From: Gemmiger formicilis
GTDB taxonomy: Bacteria; Bacillota; Clostridia; Oscillospirales; Ruminococcaceae
NCBI RefSeq assembly: GCF_900167555.1
Contig: NZ_FUYF01000006.1
Location: 121,680-185,679, forward strand
Reading direction: 5' to 3'
Length of the DNA stretch: 64,000 nucleotides
The notes below the pieces were generated by a model that saw nothing but the letters and a program-made list of their open reading frames with translations, was not told the DNA's origin and did not search any database. Shown here in pieces: positions 8,383 through 16,950 of the stretch (its first letter is position 1; every line of letters begins with the position of its first letter). The translations under genes and the position numbers were made by a program.

Positions 8383-10005
8383 ATGAAAACACCTGCAAAA
8401 AAGCGAACGGCGGCAGAGCTGGCGGCTGCGGTGCTGTGGTGCGCCCTGACGCTGGGAACGGACAGGCTGTTCTTCCGCTATGACTGGCGCACACCGGCGT
8501 TTTTTGTCTACAAGGCGCTGTTTCTGGTGCTGGCGTTCGGGCTGGTGCACGGCGCGGTGACGCTGGTGCAGAAGCTGCGCGCCGGGGACAAATTTGCCCG
8601 GCGGTGGGTGGCCTGGACGCTGCCGTATCTGGCGGTGAATCTGGTCATCCTGCTCATCGTCTGGCCCGGCATCTGGGGCAATGATGACCTGGCCGTGCTG
8701 TATCTGGCGCGGACGCTGCAGCCCAACTCATGGCAGCACTTTCTGACCAGCGGCGCGTTCATTCTGTCACTGATGTTTGTGCCGATGCCCGGCGGCGTCG
8801 TGCTGGTGCAGAACCTGCTTATCAGCGGCATTGTGGGCTGCTTTGCGGCCACGGCGCAGGACCTGGCCGAAAAGCGGCTGACCCGTCCGGTGCGCCCGGC
8901 GTGGTTTGCGCTGGTCTACCTGCCGTTTTTGCTGCCGCCCGTGCTGATGCACACCCAGCAGCCCTTCCGCACGACCTGGTCAACGTGGACCGAGCTGTTT
9001 TTGGTGTTCATGCTGGTGGCCATGTACCTGCGCGGCACGAAGCTGAACAAAAAGGAGCTGGCCGCTATCGTGATTCTGGGCACGCTGGCTGCGTCGTGGC
9101 GCAGCGAGTGCGTCTACTATCTGGCCGCCATCCCGGTGCTGCTGGCGCTGCTCTGCACCCGCAGGCTGCTGCGCCCGCTGGCGGTGGGCGCGGTGACGGC
9201 GCTGGTGCTGGTGGGGTATTTCGTCTGCTCCCGCTACAGCAGCGCGCTGATGGGCGAGGCGTGGCAGTACAAGATGATCGCACTGTGCTATCAGACGGCG
9301 GCGCTGGTACAGGACGCCGACCCCGTGGAGGACGCCGAGGCGCTGGCCGACATTGACCGCGTGTTTGATGTGGAATTCTGCCGCGCCAACCCCGAGACCC
9401 ACGGCAATGAACTGCGCGGGGGGATGATCGCCGGGCGCGGCGGCTCGGCGGAGGACTGGTCGGCCTGCCAGAAGGCCATTATAAAGCTGGCCCTCAAGTA
9501 TCCCAAGAGCATGCTGCGGGAGCGTGCGGGTGTGTTCTACAACACGCTGCGCCAGCGCCAGAACGGCCAGTCCAACCAGAAGATCGCGTTTGCATCGGCA
9601 TTTTTGCTGTATGAGAGCGAGCCGACGCAGGACGACCAAAAGAGCTTTTTGCAGGACAGCGCCGCCGTGCAGCCGTTGAACAAGGAGCTGCGCCGGGCGT
9701 TTATTGTGGATATGGCGTCCAGCACCGACTTTGCGGGCGGGCTGATCGACCTGACGTGGTGGATGCTGCCGCCGTTCGTGCTGCTGGGCCTGGCACTGGC
9801 GGTGCTGCTGGTGCAGCGGCGCTGGATTCTGTTTTTTGCCGCAGGCACGTTTTTTGCACGCATCCCGCTTGTGTTTTTGACCGCGCCGGACACCTACTTT
9901 ATGTACTATCTGACGCCGTTTATCGCCGGGTATGCGGTGGCGGCGGCTGCGGTGCTGTACGCAGTGCTGAAACGGAAATTGAAATCGGAAAGGATCACGG
10001 GCTGA
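8383..10005 (+). CDS. Polytopic membrane protein, possible GT-C-type enzyme
   Basis: A 540-residue protein with about eleven to twelve hydrophobic segments and a soluble loop of roughly 130 residues between the second-last groups. A WPGIWGNDDLAVLYLARTL stretch after the third segment places two acidic residues on the outer face. It resembles the (W/Y)PG..(N/S)D motif of uncharacterised Firmicutes membrane families linked to surface glycans. A second loop has QQPFRTTWSTW. I do not recognise a named family with certainty. It is 10 bases after the nucleotidyltransferase (AAGGAG site), and its stop overlaps the next start (TGATG), so it is translationally coupled. The role is likely transfer or modification of a lipid-linked glycan. 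Confidence 0.7.
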   Translation: MKTPAKKRTAAELAAAVLWCALTLGTDRLFFRYDWRTPAFFVYKALFLVLAFGLVHGAVTLVQKLRAGDKFARRWVAWTLPYLAVNLVILLIVWPGIWGNDDLAVLYLARTLQPNSWQHFLTSGAFILSLMFVPMPGGVVLVQNLLISGIVGCFAATAQDLAEKRLTRPVRPAWFALVYLPFLLPPVLMHTQQPFRTTWSTWTELFLVFMLVAMYLRGTKLNKKELAAIVILGTLAASWRSECVYYLAAIPVLLALLCTRRLLRPLAVGAVTALVLVGYFVCSRYSSALMGEAWQYKMIALCYQTAALVQDADPVEDAEALADIDRVFDVEFCRANPETHGNELRGGMIAGRGGSAEDWSACQKAIIKLALKYPKSMLRERAGVFYNTLRQRQNGQSNQKIAFASAFLLYESEPTQDDQKSFLQDSAAVQPLNKELRRAFIVDMASSTDFAGGLIDLTWWMLPPFVLLGLALAVLLVQRRWILFFAAGTFFARIPLVFLTAPDTYFMYYLTPFIAGYAVAAAAVLYAVLKRKLKSERITG

Positions 10006-11951
10006 TGCTTGCACTTTTTTTGCTGCTGGCCCTGCTGCTGGTGCTGGTGGGCCATGCGTTCCGCCTGCTGCGGTGGGAGCAGTTCATCCGCATTTATGAG
10101 CGCCCGCCCCGCGGGCAGATGCTGCGCGGCATGGCCGGCGGCTATGCGCTGAACTTTGTGCTGCCGTTCCATCTGGGCGATGCCTTCCGCGCGGTCTACA
10201 CGGGCCGCAGGATGAAGAGCGGCATCGGCTTTGCGCTGGCGACGGTCATCATGGATCGGTTCCTCGACGTCTGGTTTGTGGCGTTCGGGTTTATTGCGTT
10301 CCGGCTGCTGGGGCTGGGCGGTGCGCCGGTGGACGGCGCGGCGCGGTATTACCTTGTGTTCTCGCTGCTGCTGGTGCTGGGATTGGTGCTGGTCGTGGCG
10401 CTGCGGGATTTTTTGAAGAAAATCTGCCTTGCGTTCTGCGGGCTGTTCAATGACACGCTGAAGCTGGACGGCATGATGTTCTTCTGGAGCCTCATCAATA
10501 CCTTCAAGGATCTGGGCCGCGTGAGAATCGGGCGGCTGGTCGTCAATACACTGCTGATGTGGGCGGCGTATCTGGGCTCCTACACTGCGCTGGCGGCGGC
10601 GCTGACCGTGGCCGGGGAGCCGATGCAGCTGGTGGATGTGTTCGGGCTGCTGTTCGGGCGCAACGCCGCGGACTTTGCCGCGCTGCTGCCCGGCGGTGCG
10701 CTGGGCACGGCGGCCCCCGCGGCCCGCTGGCTGCTGCTGGCATGGTTTGTGCTGCCGCTGCTGGCCATGTGGGCGGCCACGCTGCTGCCCGAGGGCGTGC
10801 GCGGCGCGATGAACCAGGCTACGCAGGCCGCCCCCGCCGGGGAAAGCTACCTGAACCTGCTGCCGCAGGCCGACGAGCATGACCGCGCGGTGTTCCTGAG
10901 CCGGTATTTCGGTCTGGAAAACAAGGACTACGTCAAGCGGTTTTTGCAGATGAACCGCGGCATTACGATTTTGGAGGACTACTCCGCCGGGTCGAACGCC
11001 ACGACGATGCTCTGCATGGACACGCAATCGACGTTCTACCGCAAATATGCCTTTGGCAAGGATGGCGCAAAGCTGGCCGAGCAGCTCGACTGGCTGCGTG
11101 CCCAGCAAGACCGCCTGCCGCTGTGCGATATTCTGCGCAGCGAGGAGGCCGACGGCTGCTGCTGGTACGACATGGTCTACAACCCGCAGGCCGTGGGGAT
11201 GTTCCGCTACCTGCACTCGAACCCCGTGGAAAAGAGCCGCGCCATCCTGCGTGCGGTGCTGGCGACGCTGGAGGATAAGCTCTACAAGCCGACGGCGGTC
11301 CCGGCGGACGCGGAAAAAATCGAAAAGTACATCGCGACGAAGGTTGACGGCAACCTGAAAAAGCTGCATGAGGACCGGATGCTGCGCGAGCTGATGAGCT
11401 ATGACACGCTGCGCATCAACGGCGTGGAGTACAAGAACCTGCCCGCGCTGGACTGGATGTTTGACCATGACCGGCTGCGCAACCTGTTTGCGAAGGACCC
11501 TGTGGGCACGATCCACGGCGACCTGACGATTGAGAACATCATCTGCCGCACCGACAACGACAGCTGGTATCTGATCGACCCGAATACCGGCAATCTGCAC
11601 GAAAGTCCGTTCCTGGATTACGGCAAGCTGCTGCAAAGCCTGCACGGCAGCTACGAATTTATGATGAAAACGCCGCGCGTGGCCGTGCAGGACAACCGTA
11701 TCGACTTCCAGCTGACGCGCAGTGCGGCCTATGACGCGCTGTTGGCCGCCGTGATGGAGGATCTGAGCGCCCGCTACCCGCGGGAGCAGGTCGAGAGCAT
11801 TCTGATGCACGAGGTCATCCACTGGCTGCGGCTGATGCCCTACAAGCTGAACAAGGACCGCAAGCGCGCGGCGATGTTCTACGCCGGGCTGGTCATGGTC
11901 GCCAACGATGTGGCGGATTTTTCGGAGCATAAAAAGGAGACACTATGCTGA
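10005..11951 (+). CDS. UPF0104/LPG-synthase-like membrane domain fused to an aminoglycoside/choline-kinase-like domain
   Basis: A 648-residue two-part protein. Residues 1 to about 265 form seven to eight membrane segments with RLLRWEQFI, GYALNFVLPFHLGDAFRA and MDRFLDV. These match the YbhN/UPF0104/AglD flippase-like domain shared with lysylphosphatidylglycerol synthases. Residues about 300-640 form a protein-kinase-like fold of the APH/choline kinase type. It has FYRKYA (candidate ATP-binding Lys, near residue 343), the Brenner motif HGDLTIEN (near 504) and the metal-binding LIDPNTGN (near 523). The start ATG overlaps the previous stop, and the 3' end overlaps the HAD gene by 7 bases. Such kinases phosphorylate small alcohols, amines or sugars. 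Fusion to a lipid-flippase-like domain is unusual. The earlier in-frame region upstream is a shadow of the preceding gene. Confidence 0.8.
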   Translation: MLALFLLLALLLVLVGHAFRLLRWEQFIRIYERPPRGQMLRGMAGGYALNFVLPFHLGDAFRAVYTGRRMKSGIGFALATVIMDRFLDVWFVAFGFIAFRLLGLGGAPVDGAARYYLVFSLLLVLGLVLVVALRDFLKKICLAFCGLFNDTLKLDGMMFFWSLINTFKDLGRVRIGRLVVNTLLMWAAYLGSYTALAAALTVAGEPMQLVDVFGLLFGRNAADFAALLPGGALGTAAPAARWLLLAWFVLPLLAMWAATLLPEGVRGAMNQATQAAPAGESYLNLLPQADEHDRAVFLSRYFGLENKDYVKRFLQMNRGITILEDYSAGSNATTMLCMDTQSTFYRKYAFGKDGAKLAEQLDWLRAQQDRLPLCDILRSEEADGCCWYDMVYNPQAVGMFRYLHSNPVEKSRAILRAVLATLEDKLYKPTAVPADAEKIEKYIATKVDGNLKKLHEDRMLRELMSYDTLRINGVEYKNLPALDWMFDHDRLRNLFAKDPVGTIHGDLTIENIICRTDNDSWYLIDPNTGNLHESPFLDYGKLLQSLHGSYEFMMKTPRVAVQDNRIDFQLTRSAAYDALLAAVMEDLSARYPREQVESILMHEVIHWLRLMPYKLNKDRKRAAMFYAGLVMVANDVADFSEHKKETLC

Positions 11952-12502
11952 TTTGCGTGGATCTGGACGGGACCCTGCTGGACACAGTGCCGGCCAACGC
12001 GGCATCCTACCGCGCGGCGCTGGAGGAGCTGGGCTTTACCGTGACCGATGAATATTACGCCGAGCGCTGCAACGGCGGACATTACACACGGTTCCTGCCG
12101 CCGCTGATGGGCGGCGCGCCGAGCGCCGCCGATGTGGAGCGCGTGCATGACAGGAAAAAGGCGCTGTACAGTGACTTTCTCGATGCGGTGCGCCCGAACA
12201 CGGCACTGATGGAAATTTTGAAAACGATGCGCGCCGCCGGGCATGACCTGGCCTGCGTGACCACCGGCAGCAAACAGAACGCCACCGAGGTGCTGGAGCA
12301 TTTCGGGGTGCGGGAATGGTTCGGCTTGATCGTGACCGGAGAGGACGTGGAAAAGCAGAAGCCCGACCCGGAGGGGTATTGCCGGGCGATGGAGCATTTC
12401 CGCGTTACGCCCGCCGATACAATGATCTTTGAGGACTCGGGCATCGGTCTGACCGCGGCCAAGGCCAGCGGGGCAAGGGTATTCAGGGTGGAGCAGTTTT
12501 AA
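11945..12502 (+). CDS. HAD-superfamily phosphatase (phosphoglycolate phosphatase/beta-PGM-like)
   Basis: A 185-residue enzyme with the four HAD motifs. Motif I is DLDGTLLDT (nucleophile Asp), motif II is VTTGS, motif III has the lysine in QKPDPEGY, and motif IV is FEDSGIG. A helical cap between motifs I and II places it in subclass IA. It probably removes phosphate from a sugar or alcohol phosphate in the same pathway as the nucleotidyltransferase and kinase-like domain. Alternatively it could be a mutase. AAAAGGAGA precedes ATG 11945, inside the 3' end of the preceding gene. It is the last gene of the operon. No good T-tailed hairpin for this strand is seen before the transketolase terminator, which points the other way. 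Confidence 0.88.
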   Translation: MLICVDLDGTLLDTVPANAASYRAALEELGFTVTDEYYAERCNGGHYTRFLPPLMGGAPSAADVERVHDRKKALYSDFLDAVRPNTALMEILKTMRAAGHDLACVTTGSKQNATEVLEHFGVREWFGLIVTGEDVEKQKPDPEGYCRAMEHFRVTPADTMIFEDSGIGLTAAKASGARVFRVEQF

Positions 12503-12562
12503 GAGTTGTGATGCAGGGGAAACCTTATTCGCACGCAGAATATGCAGCCGGCCGCAAGGCTC

Positions 12563-12669
12563 CCGGGCGGATATGGAATCCGCCCCTACGGTGTAGGGGT
12601 CGATGCTCGCATCGACCCGGAAAGTGCACGGCGCGGCAAGGTTGACGGGCGAACAATGTTCGCCCCTAC
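12563..12669. repeat. Class A repeats: an orphan REP plus a REPIN-like pair
   Basis: An orphan hairpin ending CCGCCCCTAC (12563-12589) is followed three bases later by a full pair from GTAGGGGTCGATG (12593) to TTCGCCCCTAC (12669). The two arms of the pair have different stem sequences (GGTCGATGC/GCATCGACC and GGGCGAACA/TGTTCGCCC), yet both stay self-complementary. Confidence 0.72.
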
Positions 12670-12707
12670 AAAAACAGCCCCGGAAGGCAGTTGCCTTTCG
12701 GGGCTGT
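12670..12707 (-). terminator. Intrinsic terminator of the transketolase operon
   Basis: A 16-bp stem (ACAGCCCCGGAAGGCA and a near-complement) with a 2-base loop. On the minus strand it is followed by TTTTT. Confidence 0.88.
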
Positions 12708-12725
12708 TGTACTTGTGATGGAAAA

Positions 12726-13685
12726 TCAGGCCTTCGCGTCCGGGCGGACGATGTCACGGATGACGTTGACGATGTTGTCAGCGGTCAAGCCGTAGTCACG
12801 CAGGACCTCATTGGCGGGGCCGGAGTGACCGAACTGATCCATGACGCCGATGCGGCGCACGGGGACGGGCAGCTTCTCGCTGACGACGGAGCAGACGGCC
12901 TCGCCCAGGCCGCCGATGATGCTGTGCTCCTCGACGGTGATGATGCGGCCGCACTCGCGGGCAGCGGTCAGGATGATCTCCTCGTCGATGGGCTTGATGG
13001 TCGGCATGTTGATGACACGGACGTTCATGCCCTGGCGCTTGGCCAGCACGGCGGCGCGCAGTGCCTCGTTGGTCATCAGGCCGGTGGAGATGACGGCAAT
13101 GTCATAGCCGTCGGTCAGCTTCTCGCCCTTGCCGATCTGGAACTCGTAGGTCTCGGGATCGTGGAAAACGGGCGTGGCCAGACGGGAGAAGCGCAGGTAG
13201 ACGGGACCCTGATAGTTGTAGGCGGCGATGACGGCGGCGCGGGCCTCCACATCGTCAGCCGGGCTCAAGACCACCATGCCGGGGATCGAGCGCATGAGGG
13301 CAATGTCCTCGCAGCACTGGTGGGACGCGCCGTCCTCACCGACGGAGAGCCCCGCGTGGGTGGCAGCGATCTTGACGTTCAGGTGCGGGTAGCCGATGGA
13401 GTTGCGGATCTGCTCAAAGCCGCGGCCCGCAACGAACATGGCAAAGCTGGACACGAAGGGGACATAGCCCATCGTGGCCATACCGGCGGCGACGCCGACC
13501 ATGTTCTGCTCGGCAATGCCGCAGTCAAAGTGACGATCCGGGTACTCCTTGCGGAAGATCTCGGTTTTGGTGGCAGCGGCCAGGTCGGCGTCAAAAACCA
13601 CCAGATTGTCAGCGCCCTGCTGGGCCAGCTCTACCAGCGTGTTGCCGTAGCTGACACGGGTAGCAATTTTTTTAATATCAGCCAT
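12726..13685 (-). CDS. Transketolase, C-terminal subunit
   Basis: A 319-residue protein carrying the pyrimidine-binding (Pyr) and C-terminal domains of transketolase, as in two-gene Firmicutes enzymes. The stretch FDCGIAEQNMVGVAAGMA contains the conserved Glu that activates thiamine diphosphate. GEDGASHQCCEDIALMRSIP is the conserved region facing the active site. It works with the upstream-encoded N-terminal subunit to move two-carbon units in the pentose phosphate pathway. Its start overlaps the end of the N-terminal gene by 8 bases, which indicates translational coupling and equal amounts of the two subunits. The terminator at 12670-12707 ends the operon. Confidence 0.94.
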   Translation of the reverse strand: MADIKKIATRVSYGNTLVELAQQGADNLVVFDADLAAATKTEIFRKEYPDRHFDCGIAEQNMVGVAAGMATMGYVPFVSSFAMFVAGRGFEQIRNSIGYPHLNVKIAATHAGLSVGEDGASHQCCEDIALMRSIPGMVVLSPADDVEARAAVIAAYNYQGPVYLRFSRLATPVFHDPETYEFQIGKGEKLTDGYDIAVISTGLMTNEALRAAVLAKRQGMNVRVINMPTIKPIDEEIILTAARECGRIITVEEHSIIGGLGEAVCSVVSEKLPVPVRRIGVMDQFGHSGPANEVLRDYGLTADNIVNVIRDIVRPDAKA

Positions 13686-14547
13686 TGTTGAACTCGATCT
13701 CCTTTTCCAGCGTGGCGTGGGCGGCGCGCAGCTCGGTCATAGCCTGGGCGTATTCTTCGTCGTTGGGGGCCTTGCCGTGCCAATCGACGGCGTTTTCCAT
13801 GTAGCTGACGCCCAGACCCTTGGTCGTGCGCAGCAGGAAGCAGGTGGGCTTGCCGCTGCCGTGGGACAGGTCGAACATCTTGAACGCCTGCTCCAGGTCG
13901 GCAAAGGAGTTGCCGTTGCAGACGATGGTGTTGAAGCCGAAAGCATCCATCTTGTGGTCCAGCGGCTCGGAGTTCATAACGTCGCGGGTCGCGCCGTCGA
14001 TCTGCAGGCCGTTGACATCGATCATGATGCACAGGTTATCGAGCTTGTAGTGGTTGGCGAACATGAACGCCTCCCAGCATTCGCCCTCTTCGATCTCACC
14101 GTCGCCCAGCAGGGTGTAGACGTTGATGTCGCTGCCCAGCTTTTTGGCACCCAGCGCCATGCCGCAGGCGGCAGAAACGCCCTGGCCCAGGGAACCGGTG
14201 CTCATGTCAACACCGGGGACGGTGTTCATGTTGGGGTGGCCCTGCAGGTAGCTGTTGGAGTGGCGCAGCGTGGGCAGGTCGGCCACCGGGAAGAAGCCGC
14301 GCTCCGCCAGCGTGGCATACAGGCCGGGGGCGCAGTGGCCCTTGCTAAGTACAAAACGGTCGCGGTTGGGGTCCTGCGGCTGTTCAGGGTCAATGCGCAT
14401 CTCGCGGAAATACAGATAGGTCAGAACGTCCGCCGCGGACAGGCTGCCGCCCGGATGACCGCACCCGGCACCGTGGGTGGCTTCGATCACACCCATGCGC
14501 ACGCGGGTCGCAGTCAGTTTTAACTGCAGCGTTTCCAGTTTTGTCAT
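13678..14547 (-). CDS. Transketolase, N-terminal (thiamine diphosphate-binding) subunit
   Basis: A 289-residue protein with the PP domain of transketolase. HGAGCGHPGGSLSAADVLTY is the early conserved block with substrate-contacting histidine. SKGHCAPGLYATLAERG follows, and GDGEIEEGECWEA through IMIDVNGLQIDG is the GDG...N thiamine diphosphate/magnesium motif. It makes one enzyme with the product of the overlapping downstream gene. The start is supported by CGGAGGAG upstream. A TATAAT promoter and a palindrome lie in the leader. Confidence 0.95.
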   Translation of the reverse strand: MTKLETLQLKLTATRVRMGVIEATHGAGCGHPGGSLSAADVLTYLYFREMRIDPEQPQDPNRDRFVLSKGHCAPGLYATLAERGFFPVADLPTLRHSNSYLQGHPNMNTVPGVDMSTGSLGQGVSAACGMALGAKKLGSDINVYTLLGDGEIEEGECWEAFMFANHYKLDNLCIMIDVNGLQIDGATRDVMNSEPLDHKMDAFGFNTIVCNGNSFADLEQAFKMFDLSHGSGKPTCFLLRTTKGLGVSYMENAVDWHGKAPNDEEYAQAMTELRAAHATLEKEIEFNNG

Positions 14548-14582
14548 AGCTAAGCTCCTCCGGTCACTTATGGTAAAATCGG

Positions 14583-14602
14583 GCAGTATATATGGATACT
14601 GC
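14583..14602. promoter_or_regulatory. Palindrome in the transketolase leader (candidate operator)
   Basis: GCAGTAT (14583-14589) and ATACTGC (14596-14602) form a perfect 7-bp inverted repeat with a 6-base gap. It lies between the -10 box and the start codon, on the non-coding side. Confidence 0.4.
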
Positions 14603-14622
14603 TACACAATATACTACCTTAT

Positions 14623-14650
14623 ATTATACACGTTTCGCGGAATCCCGCAA
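14623..14650 (-). promoter_or_regulatory. Promoter of the transketolase operon
   Basis: On the minus strand, TTGCGG (14645-14650), a 16-base spacer and TATAAT (14623-14628). The leader is about 70 bases. Confidence 0.75.
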
Positions 14651-14795
14651 CATTTTTTTACAAATTTCGTGAAAAAAGGCTGTTTTGGTGCTTTCGCGGT
14701 AAAATCGGCACGCCAAAAAGCCCGCTGCTATGCATCCTTTGTGCGTAGTGCCAAAAAATGGGGCGATTCGTACATAAACTACAGCAAAAAGCACC

Positions 14796-14824
14796 TTGCA
14801 CAAAGCCGGCATTTGTGGCATAAT
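14796..14824 (+). promoter_or_regulatory. Promoter of the small protein gene
   Basis: TTGCAC (14796-14801), a 17-base spacer, CATAAT (14819-14824). The rest of the 310-base gap between the two divergent units (14548-14857) shows only this promoter and the opposing one. Confidence 0.65.
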
Positions 14825-14857
14825 TTAAGTACAGCCGCGGTGCGGAAAGCCCATGAT

Positions 14858-15058
14858 ATGAGGCAGCCGCCCGGCCCACACTACAAGATATGGGAGGGAA
14901 AGAGAGTGCCCAACGGGATCTACATCCAGACTGAGTACCACGGCAAGCTTATCCGCAAAATCGTCTGCAATGGGGATGAACGGTGGTTTATCGGCTCCAA
15001 CTGCGCCGTGACCTTCCTGTCCATGGACGACTGCATGGCCGCCATTGACCGCCTGTAA
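14858..15058 (+). CDS. Small protein of unknown function
   Basis: A 66-residue protein with no membrane segment and no motif I recognise. The C-terminal 50 residues (from PNGIYIQTEYHGKLIRKIV through MDDCMAAIDRL) look like a compact alpha/beta fold. The frame is open far upstream into the transketolase promoter, which cannot be coding. ATG 14858 has only a weak GGAAAG site. GTG 14906 has a much better GGGAGGG site about eight bases upstream and would give 50 residues, so the start is uncertain. It is monocistronic between a promoter (14796-14824) and a terminator (15076-15114). Confidence 0.6.
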   Translation: MRQPPGPHYKIWEGKRVPNGIYIQTEYHGKLIRKIVCNGDERWFIGSNCAVTFLSMDDCMAAIDRL

Positions 15059-15075
15059 TTGTAAAAAGGAAGTCT

Positions 15076-15114
15076 GCCGCACGCCGTCCTTTGGGGGATG
15101 ACGTGCGGCTTTTT
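15076..15114 (+). terminator. Intrinsic terminator
   Basis: GCCGCACG / CGTGCGGC stem with an 18-base loop followed by five T. It lies 22 bases before the cardiolipin synthase start, so the latter may depend partly on read-through. Confidence 0.8.
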
Positions 15115-15135
15115 GCATTTGTATACGAGGTTTGT

Positions 15136-16692
15136 ATGAAAAAACGGAACTGGCGTCTGATGCTGCGCCGGGTGCTGAACCTGGTGTTCAGCCGCATTGT
15201 TGTGACCGGCGTGCTTCTTCTGCTGCAGGCGTTCTGGCTGTTTGCGCTGTTCTACTGGCTGGCGGACTACGCCAAATGGTTCGGCGGCGTGGGCGTGGCC
15301 ATGAGCATTATCATGTGCCTGGCGCTGATCCGGCAGGATTCCACGGTGCCGGAGTTTAAGATCAGCTGGATGATCCTGTTTTCCGTTATGCCGGTGCAGG
15401 GCGGCATTTTGTACCTGCTGTGGGGCAACAAGCGCCCGGCGCTGGGCTTGCGCCACCGGCTGGAGCGCGCCGAGGACGCAATGGCCCCGGCGCGGAAGGA
15501 CGACCCAGACGCCGCGGCGGCCTTGCAGCGGCAGGACCCCCGCGCCGCGCTGACGGCCCGCTACCTGCACGACTACGGCCCGATGCCGGTCTGCGGCGGC
15601 ACAGCGGCGAAATATTACCCGGACGGGCAGAGCATGTTTGCCGATATGCTGCCCGCATTGCAGGGGGCACAGCACAGCATTTATGTGGAGAGCTTTATCA
15701 TCGGCATGGGCGAGATGTGGGGGAAGATCCACGAGATTTTGCGCCGGAAGGCCGCGGCAGGGCTGGACGTGCGGGTCATCTACGACGACGCGGGCTGCCT
15801 GAGCCTGCTGCCCCACAACTACGCCGAGATGATGCGGGCCGACGGCATCCGGGCGTTCAGCTTCAACCGCTGCGTGCCGATGCTGAACCTGGTCATGAAC
15901 AACCGCGACCACCGCAAGATCATGGTCATCGACGGGCAGATCGCCTTTACGGGCGGTGTGAATCTGGCGGACGAGTATATCAATAAAATCGTGCGGTTCG
16001 GCTACTGGAAGGACAGCGGCGTCCGGCTGGATGGCCCCGGCGCAGCGAGCCTGGCAAACATCTTTTTGACGTTCTGGAAGGCAAAATACCCCGACGAGGA
16101 CCTGGACGCGGGCTGCGACCTGCCCGCCGCCGTGCCGGTGGAAACGGACTGTCTGGTGCAGCCCTTTGCCGACACCCCGGTGGACCGCGAGGCCGTGGCG
16201 AAGAACGTGTATCTGGAACTTATCAACCAGGCGCAGAAGCGGCTGTACATCTGCACGCCGTACCTGATTCTGGACAACGACCTGCTGTCCTGCCTGCGGC
16301 TGGCAGCCAAGCGCGGCGTCGATGTGCGCATCTACACGCCCGGCGTGCCGGACAAGCCGACGATCTACCAGCTGACGCGGAGCTATTTCCCGCATTTGCT
16401 GCGGGCAGGCGTTAAAATTTACAGCTACACGCCGGGCTTTCTGCACGCCAAGACCTGGCTGGTGGATGACCGCATTGCCGCGGTGGGCACGGTGAATCTG
16501 GATTACCGCAGCCTGTACCTGCATTTTGAGAACAGCGTGCTGCTCTACGGCGGCGCGGTGCTGGACGATGTGCGGCGCGATCTGGCGGAGATCGAAAAGG
16601 AAAGTGCCGCAGTGACGCTGGCGGACTGCCGGACCGAATTTTTTGGCACGCTGTACAGCGCGGTGCTGCGGCTGGTGGCACCGTTGTGCTGA
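15136..16692 (+). CDS. cls: Cardiolipin synthase (phospholipase D family)
   Basis: A 518-residue membrane enzyme that condenses two phosphatidylglycerols (or a related donor) to cardiolipin. Two or three N-terminal membrane segments are followed by two phospholipase D domains. Their HxK(x)4D catalytic motifs are HRKIMVID (near residue 262) and HAKTWLVD (near 437), each followed by a Gly/Asn-rich turn (GGVNLADEY, GTVNLDYRS). Length and architecture match Firmicutes Cls. ATG 15136 has an adjacent GAGG site. The open frame before it covers the terminator and is not coding. No terminator is clear after the gene; the downstream gap holds REP repeats. Confidence 0.95.
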   Translation: MKKRNWRLMLRRVLNLVFSRIVVTGVLLLLQAFWLFALFYWLADYAKWFGGVGVAMSIIMCLALIRQDSTVPEFKISWMILFSVMPVQGGILYLLWGNKRPALGLRHRLERAEDAMAPARKDDPDAAAALQRQDPRAALTARYLHDYGPMPVCGGTAAKYYPDGQSMFADMLPALQGAQHSIYVESFIIGMGEMWGKIHEILRRKAAAGLDVRVIYDDAGCLSLLPHNYAEMMRADGIRAFSFNRCVPMLNLVMNNRDHRKIMVIDGQIAFTGGVNLADEYINKIVRFGYWKDSGVRLDGPGAASLANIFLTFWKAKYPDEDLDAGCDLPAAVPVETDCLVQPFADTPVDREAVAKNVYLELINQAQKRLYICTPYLILDNDLLSCLRLAAKRGVDVRIYTPGVPDKPTIYQLTRSYFPHLLRAGVKIYSYTPGFLHAKTWLVDDRIAAVGTVNLDYRSLYLHFENSVLLYGGAVLDDVRRDLAEIEKESAAVTLADCRTEFFGTLYSAVLRLVAPLC

Positions 16693-16747
16693 AGGCGGGG
16701 GGAGTCCCCGACGACACGGGGAGCATCCGCTGACGCAAACGGGCACG

Positions 16748-16880
16748 GAGCGGTCAAGACCGCTCCCTACAAGGTACCCGTGTATGGCAGACCGTAGGGA
16801 GGGGTCTTGACCCCTCCGGGAAAGTGGACCGCTGACGCAAACGCCCCGGAAACAGGCGGGCGAGCAATGCTCGCCCCTAC
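16748..16880. repeat. Class A repeats: orphan REP plus REPIN-like pair
   Basis: An orphan hairpin ending GCTCCCTAC (16748-16770), then a pair from GTAGGGAGGGG (16794) to CTCGCCCCTAC (16880). Stems again differ in sequence but are self-complementary. With the terminator below they fill the 258-base gap. Confidence 0.72.
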
Positions 16881-16910
16881 AAGAGTTTTTTGACATTCTG
16901 AGCAATACGC

Positions 16911-16944
16911 AAAGCCCGTCCCGGGTCAGACCGGGGCGGGCTTT
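16911..16944 (-). terminator. Hairpin terminator
   Basis: AAAGCCCGTCCCGG / CCGGGGCGGGCTTT stem (one G-T pair) with a 6-base loop. It is placed directly after the stop of the leftward gene at 16951. The T-run is only three bases on the minus strand. Confidence 0.6.
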
Positions 16945-16950
16945 GTGGTT

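Noticed and set aside
9756..10004. Upstream extension of the flippase-kinase frame
   Set aside because: It lies inside the preceding membrane protein gene and translates to Gly/Ala-rich shadow sequence; ATG 10005 overlapping the stop is a normal coupled start.
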